Below are positions 33,892 to 41,061 of a stretch of 47,516 nucleotides of DNA, piece after piece. Within the stretch, counting starts at the first letter, position 1; each line of letters opens with the position of its first letter. The stretch is taken from the NCBI GenBank assembly GCA_041398965.1, contig JAWKTT010000035.1, positions 1 through 47,516 on the forward strand, in the 5' to 3' direction. This stretch comes from JAWKTT01 sp041398965 (GTDB lineage Bacteria > Planctomycetota > Planctomycetia > Planctomycetales > Planctomycetaceae). The translations under genes and the position numbers were made by a program. The notes under the pieces were generated by a model, which did not search any database, was not told the DNA's origin, and saw nothing but the letters and a program-made list of their open reading frames with translations.

Positions 33892-35034
33892 CTACTTTTC
33901 GACGGTCAACTGGTAGATGCAGGTGTGCTGATAGGTCGTCAGCGGTTGCAGCAGGATTGATGGGAACTCCGGGTGATTCACCGAGTCGGGAAAGTGCTGA
34001 GTCTCCAGGCACAGAGCACTGCGGTGCGGGTACGTTTTCCCCCCCTTGCCAGTCTGTCCCTTGAGGAAGTTCCCCGAGTAAAACTGGATGCCCGGTTGAT
34101 CGGTTTTGACCGTCAACACACGACCCGAAGCGGGGTCTTTGAGCACAGCCGCAGTTCGCACAACCCCCGCCTCGCCGTTGACGACGAAGTTGTGGTCGTA
34201 GCCAATGTTCGGCGTCTCATCGAGGTCGGCAATTCGTGCCCCAATCCGCTCGGGAGTCCGAAAGTCGAGTACGGTTCCTGCCACTGGAGCCAGCTTGCCG
34301 GTTGGGATCAGCGTGTCGTCATTGGGGGTGTACTGATCGCAGAAAAGTTGCAGTTGATGGTCCAACACCGTCGCACTCCCCGCACCTCCCAGGTTGAAGT
34401 ACGCATGATTCGTCACGTTGACAGGGGTCGTGTGATCCGTCTCGGCTTTGTAGGTGATCAGTAGTTCGTTGTCGTCATTCAGCGAGTACGAGACGACAAA
34501 CTTCACGGTGCCAGGATAGCCCTCTTCGCCATCGGGACTCGTGTAACGGAAACGGACTCCCGGCGAATTCTTAATGACCGTCGGAACCCCTTTCCACACC
34601 ACCTTGTCGAGGCTCCGCTTGACCCCGCCGTGCAACGAATTCGGCTCGTTGTTGATCGCGAGCGAATACTCCTTCCCACCAAGCGTGAACTTCCCCTTGG
34701 CGATCCGATTGCACACACGACCGGTCGTGCAGCCAAAGTATTGATTCCCGTCCCCTTCATAACCAGCGACATCATCGAATCCGAGAATGACGTCGGCAAT
34801 TTTCCCCTCTTTGTCCGGGGCTTCCAGCGAGACCAGCGTCGCACCCCGCGTCATGATGCGAGCTTTGACACCATGGGCGTTTTCTAGCGTGTAGATTTCG
34901 ACCGGCGTTCCGTCGGCTGTCTTCCCGAACGGTTCTGCGACGGGTGGTTCAGCGGCGGAAAGAGGTGACATCGACAACACCAATGCAATCAAGGGGCAAA
35001 CGGAACGAAAGAGGGAAATCGAAGGCATCCGCAT
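33892..35034 (-). CDS. Exported aldose 1-epimerase
   Basis: 380 aa. A signal peptide (residues about 1-28, ending SAA-EPP) precedes a GalM-type mutarotase fold. Motifs: GRVCNRIAKGKFTLGGKEY, NNEPNSLHGG with the first catalytic His, VNVTNHAYFNLGG with the second His, and YDHNFV. Near the end is VKTDQPGIQFYSGNF with the catalytic Glu region slightly upstream (LCLETQHFPDS-VNHPEFPS). It interconverts alpha and beta anomers of galactose or glucose, here apparently in the periplasm. No sugar operon adjoins it; the gap to nadA (190 bases) carries a CTTGG-ATGA-CCAAG hairpin (33779-33792). Confidence 0.93.
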   Translation of the reverse strand: MRMPSISLFRSVCPLIALVLSMSPLSAAEPPVAEPFGKTADGTPVEIYTLENAHGVKARIMTRGATLVSLEAPDKEGKIADVILGFDDVAGYEGDGNQYFGCTTGRVCNRIAKGKFTLGGKEYSLAINNEPNSLHGGVKRSLDKVVWKGVPTVIKNSPGVRFRYTSPDGEEGYPGTVKFVVSYSLNDDNELLITYKAETDHTTPVNVTNHAYFNLGGAGSATVLDHQLQLFCDQYTPNDDTLIPTGKLAPVAGTVLDFRTPERIGARIADLDETPNIGYDHNFVVNGEAGVVRTAAVLKDPASGRVLTVKTDQPGIQFYSGNFLKGQTGKGGKTYPHRSALCLETQHFPDSVNHPEFPSILLQPLTTYQHTCIYQLTVEK

Positions 35035-35396
35035 GGAAATTCCTGACTGGAAGAAAACTCGGAAGGGCCAAACTGGTTTCGGTTGTCATCAACAGCGGGG
35101 TTCCATTGACGACTCAATATCGCCAACAACGCATCGCCGAGGAATAAGGTGGCACCTGTCGATTGCGCCCATCACCGACCCCTGTGACCCGCATCGACCA
35201 AAGGTTCACCCACCAGCTCCCCACGAATTATGGTCAGACTCCCCTCTGATTCTCAAGTTCACCAGCCGAGATCAGTCGAGTTGCTCCAAGACTCCCGTCG
35301 ACGAATTCGCGGGAACTGGATACCGTTGTGTGGTCCGTCTTTTTGTTGACCCCTCCGAAATCACTACCGCTTACACGCCATCCCGGCGACACGCCT
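35035..35396. other. Divergent spacer without a supported gene
   Basis: 362 bases between divergent genes. Short frames are open but have no protein-like features. The promoters of the epimerase and of the membrane protein gene must lie here; I cannot identify them. Confidence 0.35.
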
Positions 35397-36086
35397 GTGC
35401 CACTCCTGATCAAGTCGACGCTCGTTCGCACCGTGCTGACGCCAATCCTGCGTCCCTTCACCCGGGTTGTCGTCGGACTGCTGGCGATCCCGCTCGTCCG
35501 GATGATCCGACGGCGCATCCCCGGCATGAAGGAACTCGATGCCGAGTTTGAAAAGGACATCGACCAGTGGTTTCGGGGCTCGCTCATCCTCCTCGTCGCA
35601 ACCAAGAATGCCGAGTTGGCCCTCGAAGGCTGGCTCAACACCTCACTGGGAGATGTTGACTTTCATCTCGACCTCAATCACTGGTACTTCGCCGCCTGTC
35701 GACTCCTGCTCGCGGTCAGTTGCATCGAAGCGATGCCCGACCAGGAACTCTTCTCGATCATTCATCCCGGCCCGAAGTTTCAGTACGACAAGTGCCGCGG
35801 ATTCTGGGGCTGCCTCCGCGATCAATGGCGACAACTCCTCAAAGGGGTGATCTGCCAACATTTGAACCGCTCATCCCCCGTGCTGGCGATCATGGCAGTC
35901 ATCTTCGATGGAACCGCAGGTTGGGTCTGCTACCTCCTGGCGATCGCCCAGTATCTGTTCATCGGCCTCGTCACCTCCCGCGACCGCGCGATGGACATCC
36001 TCTCCGAATTCGACCGCGAAGTCGCCCGCCGCCGCCGCGAACTGGTCGAAGAGTTCCAAGGGGACAACTCCCCGTCGAACGACTAG
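35397..36086 (+). CDS. Membrane protein of unknown function
   Basis: 229 aa from GTG 35397 (MPLLIKSTLVRTVLTPIL); a further GTG at 35328 would add 23 residues. There are two hydrophobic segments, near the start (VVVGLLAIPLVRM) and near the C-terminus (AIMAVIFDGTAGWVCYLLAIAQYLFIGL). Between them is an amphipathic region with LDAEFEKDIDQWFRGSLILLVATKNAELALEGWL, FHLDLNHWYFAACRLLLAVS and FQYDKCRGFWGCLRDQW. The tail is charged (FDREVARRRRELVEEF). No family is recognised. It is a single gene whose TAG stop runs into TAGCAGGCTGCTAA, a small palindrome. Confidence 0.7.
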   Translation: MPLLIKSTLVRTVLTPILRPFTRVVVGLLAIPLVRMIRRRIPGMKELDAEFEKDIDQWFRGSLILLVATKNAELALEGWLNTSLGDVDFHLDLNHWYFAACRLLLAVSCIEAMPDQELFSIIHPGPKFQYDKCRGFWGCLRDQWRQLLKGVICQHLNRSSPVLAIMAVIFDGTAGWVCYLLAIAQYLFIGLVTSRDRAMDILSEFDREVARRRRELVEEFQGDNSPSND

Positions 36087-36273
36087 CAGGCTGCTAATGG
36101 TCTCGCGACGCTTGAAATGTAGGTATCATGTTGAATCCGCATATCAGAGCTGTTTCACAGGTGTCCCTCCGTGTGACCCGACGTTTCCTTCAACTAATTG
36201 CATTGGCAAAGGGATAACTTCTGCCGGTTTACTGCCTTCGGCAAGTCTATTGGAATCATTTCTGTTCGACTGA

Positions 36274-37281
36274 TTATTCGTTAATTGTTTGTAGTACCCG
36301 TTCTCCGTTGACTATTCCCATTACAACGGCCGGCTCTCCACTGTTGTCGTTGACAGTAATAATCTGAAGATTGTCAGATGAGAGCATGCCAATCTCTGGT
36401 TTTTCGGTTCCGTTTCGGCCCATTCTGAGCGCCCCGTCTGACCCCTTTAAGGATAGCTGTAAACACTCTTTTCCGCCCGGTGCATTCATACTCAGACCAG
36501 TCGATTCATCCGAGCAGGCCAGGTGCATTCGGACCTGCTCATTACCGTCCATGAGCGCTATTTCGCCCGGTATGACGACAGCGGTGCTGCCTTTGCCGGA
36601 CGCCGTCACAGCTTTAGGTGTCACTGCTACGCGATTCGTTCCGTCACCCACATTCAATCCAACCCACGAGTCACTGTATTTCCAAAGGAAGCCCTCGACT
36701 GGATCCCTGTTCCATCCGTCCTCAAATTTTGACCCGACAAGTACGAGCGAATCTGACAGGGCAACCATCGCCATGTGCTGATTCAAAGGATTCGAAACTG
36801 ACAGCAATGCCAAATTCTCGTCAGCCGACATTCCAATGTTGCCGCCTTTGGCTTTAAGTCGCAAACGTGAACCGGTATCCGTTGCAACGAAGTCGGCACA
36901 CACCTCTCCGTCTCGCACGATCTCTAGCCCGGCAACTCGCAACGTCTGGCCTTCTCCTACCGACACAGACGCCTTGGACTTGGAGGTGGCCAGCCAGACA
37001 ATCGTAACCGAGTTGACGATGCAGAGGGCAGCACAAGCCGAGAGCAGCCAGGGACGAGGTGGCTTCTTTGGCAAGGGTGAATCGTTGAGGACAATCGGTT
37101 GCTGCTGGGAGATCTCTAGGGGTTTTGATGCCAACGGTGATTTCGCGTCTTGATTGCTGTCACCCTCTGCAACGGAAGCACGAAATGGAACACCACATCG
37201 CGGGCACTTTGCTTTGCGACCGTTGGGATTAGATTTGAATCGCAGAAGATGTCCGCAATTGGTGCAGGTACACGAATACAT
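36274..37281 (-). CDS. Zinc-ribbon membrane protein with extracytoplasmic domain
   Basis: 335 aa. The N-terminus is a zinc ribbon (CTNCGHLLRFKSNPNGRKAK, then CPRCGVPF: C-x2-C...C-x2-C). A Pro/Lys linker leads to one transmembrane helix (LLSACAALCIVNSVTIVWLA, about 82-101). The C-terminal 220 residues are probably outside and beta-rich (TLRVAGLEIVRDGEVCADF, VAVTPKAVTASGKGSTAVV, EIALMDGNEQVRMHLAC). Last gene of the minus-strand signalling locus (117 bases after the second GYF_2 protein). The layout zinc module + helix + outer domain parallels the GYF_2 proteins upstream. Function unknown. Confidence 0.78.
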   Translation of the reverse strand: MYSCTCTNCGHLLRFKSNPNGRKAKCPRCGVPFRASVAEGDSNQDAKSPLASKPLEISQQQPIVLNDSPLPKKPPRPWLLSACAALCIVNSVTIVWLATSKSKASVSVGEGQTLRVAGLEIVRDGEVCADFVATDTGSRLRLKAKGGNIGMSADENLALLSVSNPLNQHMAMVALSDSLVLVGSKFEDGWNRDPVEGFLWKYSDSWVGLNVGDGTNRVAVTPKAVTASGKGSTAVVIPGEIALMDGNEQVRMHLACSDESTGLSMNAPGGKECLQLSLKGSDGALRMGRNGTEKPEIGMLSSDNLQIITVNDNSGEPAVVMGIVNGERVLQTINE

Positions 37282-37397
37282 AGTTGCTGTTCCCTCCGGT
37301 ATTTGTTAGGACCGCAGACACTCGACTGAGTGTCTGGGTATCGCCAAAGTGGACGTTTTGTTTTCGTAGGCGCAGACTGAGTCGAACTATCCCGTAC

Positions 37398-38576
37398 TCA
37401 CCAGTTGTCCATGAATCGTGGGTCGGTCTGGAATGGAAGTGCATAGTCTGGGTCGTCGCCTTCATGAAAATGCCCCCAGACCGTGCCATGTCCGTCGCAG
37501 AAGCCGCACTTTCGCCGGCGTTTCTCACCGAACGCTGAGTCAATTATTCCTGGGCCCTTTGAACCAACGCCATCGCACTCGGGACAAGTGACGCGGCTCT
37601 TGAATGTGGTTCTCTTGGCTTCCGATCTGGAATTGCTTTCCCCAGGCGAAGGTCGGTTTGAATCCTGCGTCTGCAGGCTGCTCACCTGGCGGTTCATATC
37701 AACGATTCGGGTATTCGCATCCTTGAGTTGTCTCTCAAGAGCCGCCACTTGACTAACCTCACGGTCCCGCAGATCGTCTTCGAATTCATCTAGTTGGGAG
37801 CTTATAGCACGGATGTCAAAGAAGTGCTTCCTCTGAAACACTCGATTGTAAGAAACGAATGCGGCGAACATAAATACCGCTGCAATACAGGAAACGGCTG
37901 CCTTATCATACAACTGCGGCTTAGAGACCAACAATGTGGCAAACAGTACCGCCGCAATACTGAAGAACACAATGTTCGTATCATCATGAACCGAAAAGAG
38001 CTCCGACATTGCAATCTGTGTCGCTGAGAGAGGAGAAGGCCACGGACGTGACAGGTCATCTCTGAACTCGCCACGTTGACTCGCGGAGAGACTTGACAGC
38101 TTCTGGTTTATAGAATCGATCTCGTCGTGGCTCTCATTCGAAAGCGAGGTACATGCATACACCAGGGCGAGTACGCAAGCAGCGACATGAATTGCGATGT
38201 ACCATTTGAGTCCGGCAATACGATCTGCTGTCCTCTTCCAGTAGGAGGGAGAAGTCCCTGGCGACATTGTCGAGGTGTCGATGTTCACGGAGATCGATGG
38301 AGGTTCGTCATTTACACTTGGGCCGGTCGGCAATGGAGGGGCGGTGGCGGTTTCGTGCCTCTCTGCGGTAACCGACATCGCTGAAGCTTTAGTACGCCAA
38401 TCCTGATTCGTGAACAGTCCATTGACACGCTCAGCCTTGAACTGCTTGCTTGTCTTCCGGTCAATCAGGATGGTCGAGGGAACAATGGTTCCAGCCTGAG
38501 CCAATGCGCGAATCTCGTCCGTTGTGACCGGGCCGTGCTTGGTATTCTCGTGGATGTAGAAATAGCGTGCAGTCAC
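37398..38576 (-). CDS. GYF_2-domain membrane protein with DnaJ-like CxxC motifs
   Basis: 392 aa. The N-terminal GYF_2 (DUF4339)-type adaptor has YFYIHENTKHGPVTTDEIRA and LAQAGTIVPSTILIDRKTSK (about 5-45). Three hydrophobic segments follow (IAIHVAACVLALVYACTSL, VFFSIAAVLFATLLV, AAVSCIAAVFMFAAFVSY). Then comes a coiled coil (DDLRDREVSQVAALERQLKD). The C-terminal zinc-finger-like region has CPECDGVGSKG and CGFCDGHGTV, followed by HEGDDPDYALPFQTDPRF. The last 130 bases are duplicated in decayed form at 38640-38775. It belongs to the same locus as the kinase and the 38967 protein, and GYF_2 domains there likely mediate protein-protein contacts. No catalytic motif is seen. Confidence 0.8.
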   Translation of the reverse strand: MTARYFYIHENTKHGPVTTDEIRALAQAGTIVPSTILIDRKTSKQFKAERVNGLFTNQDWRTKASAMSVTAERHETATAPPLPTGPSVNDEPPSISVNIDTSTMSPGTSPSYWKRTADRIAGLKWYIAIHVAACVLALVYACTSLSNESHDEIDSINQKLSSLSASQRGEFRDDLSRPWPSPLSATQIAMSELFSVHDDTNIVFFSIAAVLFATLLVSKPQLYDKAAVSCIAAVFMFAAFVSYNRVFQRKHFFDIRAISSQLDEFEDDLRDREVSQVAALERQLKDANTRIVDMNRQVSSLQTQDSNRPSPGESNSRSEAKRTTFKSRVTCPECDGVGSKGPGIIDSAFGEKRRRKCGFCDGHGTVWGHFHEGDDPDYALPFQTDPRFMDNW

Positions 38577-38639
38577 TTGAGGGCCTCATTTGCCTATCTA
38601 CTGGGGAGTTGGCAGCACCCCACCCCTTAGGTGCGATGC

Positions 38640-38775
38640 TTTGACTTCCTTTGTCCATGAACCGTGGGTTGGTCTGGCATTGAAGTGCATGGTCTAGGTC
38701 GTCGGCCTCATGGAAAACGCTCCAGAGACCATAACGTGTCGTTCGCAGTAATTTCGTTTGCAGCGGAAATTCTCA
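38640..38775 (-). pseudogene. Decayed duplicate of the 3' end of the neighbouring GYF_2 gene
   Basis: Aligned base by base with 37398-37530, about three quarters of positions match over 120 bases. The encoded piece reads DDLDHALQCQTNPRFMDK, versus the intact DDPDYALPFQTDPRFMDN. Frameshifts separate it from the Cys part (ENFRCKRNYC versus KRRRKCGFC). It is a broken tandem-duplication remnant between the zinc-finger ORF and the second GYF_2 gene. Confidence 0.75.
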
Positions 38776-38798
38776 TGAGTGTGCTCTCCTGCGTAAAA

Positions 38799-38924
38799 TC
38801 AAGGAACTTTGCCCGTACCATTGCAATCGCTGCAGTAAGATGTCGCGATCCCGCGTCGCTTGCAGGTGGGACAGCTCAAGAACCCCCTCCCGTTACAATT
38901 TGTGCAGGGGGCGGATGGTGTCAT
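38799..38924 (-). CDS. 41-residue DnaJ-type zinc-finger protein or exon remnant
   Basis: Short minus-strand frame from ATG 38922-38924 to TGA 38799-38801. It is 41 aa, with three CxxCxxxG-like elements: CTNCNGRG, CPTCKRRG and CSDCNGTG. Seven glycine and six cysteine residues in such an arrangement match the central domain of DnaJ and are very unlikely by chance. It starts 43 bases after the stop of the GYF_2 protein upstream and runs straight into the pseudogene. It could be an independent micro-protein, a frameshifted C-terminus of the preceding gene, or part of the duplicated segment. No Shine-Dalgarno is obvious. Confidence 0.5.
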   Translation of the reverse strand: MTPSAPCTNCNGRGFLSCPTCKRRGIATSYCSDCNGTGKVP

Positions 38925-38966
38925 AGTTGGCTGTGGTGGATTTCCCAGGGCGTGCGGATGACTCAG

Positions 38967-41051
38967 TTATTGAATTCGCCCTTCGATGTCGCTCTGGTGA
39001 AACGAATAGGTCGCACCGACAATGTACGGCGTGTTGTCCCCCGCCACAGTAATTTGGATCTGATAGATTAAGCCACTCCTTGAAATGACATATCCTCCCC
39101 ACTGATCCTGTGTCACGATGGACGCGAGGCCGAAGGTTCCGCCACCAACCTTGTCGCCTTCGGCATACTTGGGAATGTTCTCACGTCGCTCGCGCTCACG
39201 TCGCTCGGTCGCTTGTCTAGCATCTTCCTCTCTTCGTTCGCGGTCCGCCCGCTCCTTAGCGGTTGCGTAGCGCTGGTAATCCCAGCGGTCGACACGATCG
39301 CCACGAAGGGCTTTATCGAGAGGCCGCTCTGCCAATTGATAGATGCCATTGTACTCGTGCTCTGCAACTGCGACGCTCTGTGAACGGGAAAGGACAAATT
39401 CATTTCGATACAGATTGACGTCCCTTCTGAATGTGGATGTGGCCCATGGACTCTTAAATAAAATAGGGGCATTCGGATTTACCTCTCCGTTCTTAGGGTA
39501 TAGCGATGGGGTAGGATGCTTTGTACCTGGAGCAAATTCAATCGTGAGGGGATACCTAAATTTCTTGACACCCTCATGAGTTGTTGACAAGTCCAGAATC
39601 GAAGAAGGCTGCATGTGGTAATGGACAAGGATTCCATTCGAAGGCAAGTCTTCATCAATCCCAATCACCTGCGACGTACCATCATTCAGCAGTACTGTGC
39701 GTATTATGTTCCATCTTTTCTTTTGCGGGCCTGCGGTTGGAAGTTTGCGAGTATCAAGCCAAATCCCAGTTTCGTCTTGAAGTCCCGGTGAATATAGACG
39801 AACGCTTTCCGAAGCCGTGTCTCCAACGTTGCTCTCATTTGAAGTCGCCCAGTTAGCGTAATCTTGGCTCTGGCCGTATGTTGGCACCTCGAGTATCGCC
39901 AAGAACACTTGCAAAGGAAGGATTGATAACTTTGGGTTGTCGCCTGACCTTTCGCCCAACATCAATTCGTTGTAATCGAGTTTTGTGTTGTGGTGACAGA
40001 CGACCACACTGTCTTTTGAGTCAAGATTGTTTCCGAACACGATGGCCACTCGCTTGAAAGTACTGCGAAATCCCGAAAGCGGTAGAGCAAGTGAATATGT
40101 ACCGCACTGAACTTTCAGGATGGACGGCCTTATATGTGCACCGGGTGGCAGCTTCATTATTGTAGCAGTCTGATCTTTGCGGAGTACCTCTCGCTTCTCG
40201 CTATTGTCAAGCCAGAAGAGCAGTGGCCATTTTCCGGCGTTACCGATTTGCAACTCCGGAATTACCCTTTCGTGGATTACGTGTGTCGAGTTCAGTAGTT
40301 CACGGAATCGGCGCACTGCTTCAGATTCTGTACGCTTATTGAAGTGTGACGTGAGACGCTCATCTAAAGCGTCAAACGATTGGAAGGAGAAGTCAGTTGA
40401 GTGATTTGAGCCCAATGTGCGAGCATCGAGCAACGTCGAATCGCTGTCTGTCGCTTCTGACCGAGCGTTGTCGGGACGCGCGCTTCCGTCATGTCTTTCG
40501 AGATACTCCAACAAAGTACTACGAACATCCCTTGAACGTCGCTCGATTTCTTGAAGTGTTCCAGTGCCTTGCGACAAGCATCTTGAATAGTCCTCTAGAA
40601 TTGCGATGAGCTCGGACGACTTTTCCTTGATGAGGGCCGTTGTCTCAGAATCCCAGCTCAGCAAAGTGTGTTCAACACCCTGTGCATGGTGAGTCGGTAC
40701 GGGTAGTGACTCTGTGATCGGCGGCTTTTCTGAGCTATCGCTGGGGGCAGTCTTTGAGTCATCCACAATCTTCGGTTGGTTGGAACGAACCCACAATTCC
40801 TTGCCATTCGTAATGAGCCAAGTACCCGCGAAGAATAGTGCCAAGGCAGCTATAGCTGAACAACCCATCCTTGTGTTTCTGGTGTCTTGCTCTTTCTTGT
40901 ATTGCGACACGAGAATCTTCCGTCCTCTCGTTTTGTCAAACACGACATCTGATGGCTTGAGAGTCCCATCTCTTATCGCTCGGGCGATTTGCCATCGTTC
41001 TAAAGGACCGTGCTGTTTCCCGTCACGAATATAGTACAAATGATTTTTCAT
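38967..41051 (-). CDS. GYF_2-domain membrane protein, translationally coupled to the kinase
   Basis: 694 aa from ATG 41049-41051; GAGG lies 7 bases before it and the kinase stop is just 10 bases upstream. The N-terminal GYF_2-like domain is HLYYIRDGKQHGPLERWQIA plus KPSDVVFDKTRGRKILV. One transmembrane helix follows (MGCSAIAALALFFAGTWLIT, about 63-82). A large outer part of 600 residues has no recognised enzyme domain. It includes a highly charged coiled coil (ERADRERREEDARQATERRE) and ends in a small beta-rich SH3-like region (YAEGDKVGGGTFGLASIV). The tight spacing to the kinase suggests joint expression, possibly as a partner or substrate. Function unknown. Confidence 0.82.
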   Translation of the reverse strand: MKNHLYYIRDGKQHGPLERWQIARAIRDGTLKPSDVVFDKTRGRKILVSQYKKEQDTRNTRMGCSAIAALALFFAGTWLITNGKELWVRSNQPKIVDDSKTAPSDSSEKPPITESLPVPTHHAQGVEHTLLSWDSETTALIKEKSSELIAILEDYSRCLSQGTGTLQEIERRSRDVRSTLLEYLERHDGSARPDNARSEATDSDSTLLDARTLGSNHSTDFSFQSFDALDERLTSHFNKRTESEAVRRFRELLNSTHVIHERVIPELQIGNAGKWPLLFWLDNSEKREVLRKDQTATIMKLPPGAHIRPSILKVQCGTYSLALPLSGFRSTFKRVAIVFGNNLDSKDSVVVCHHNTKLDYNELMLGERSGDNPKLSILPLQVFLAILEVPTYGQSQDYANWATSNESNVGDTASESVRLYSPGLQDETGIWLDTRKLPTAGPQKKRWNIIRTVLLNDGTSQVIGIDEDLPSNGILVHYHMQPSSILDLSTTHEGVKKFRYPLTIEFAPGTKHPTPSLYPKNGEVNPNAPILFKSPWATSTFRRDVNLYRNEFVLSRSQSVAVAEHEYNGIYQLAERPLDKALRGDRVDRWDYQRYATAKERADRERREEDARQATERRERERRENIPKYAEGDKVGGGTFGLASIVTQDQWGGYVISRSGLIYQIQITVAGDNTPYIVGATYSFHQSDIEGRIQ

Positions 41052-41061
41052 TGATAACCTC

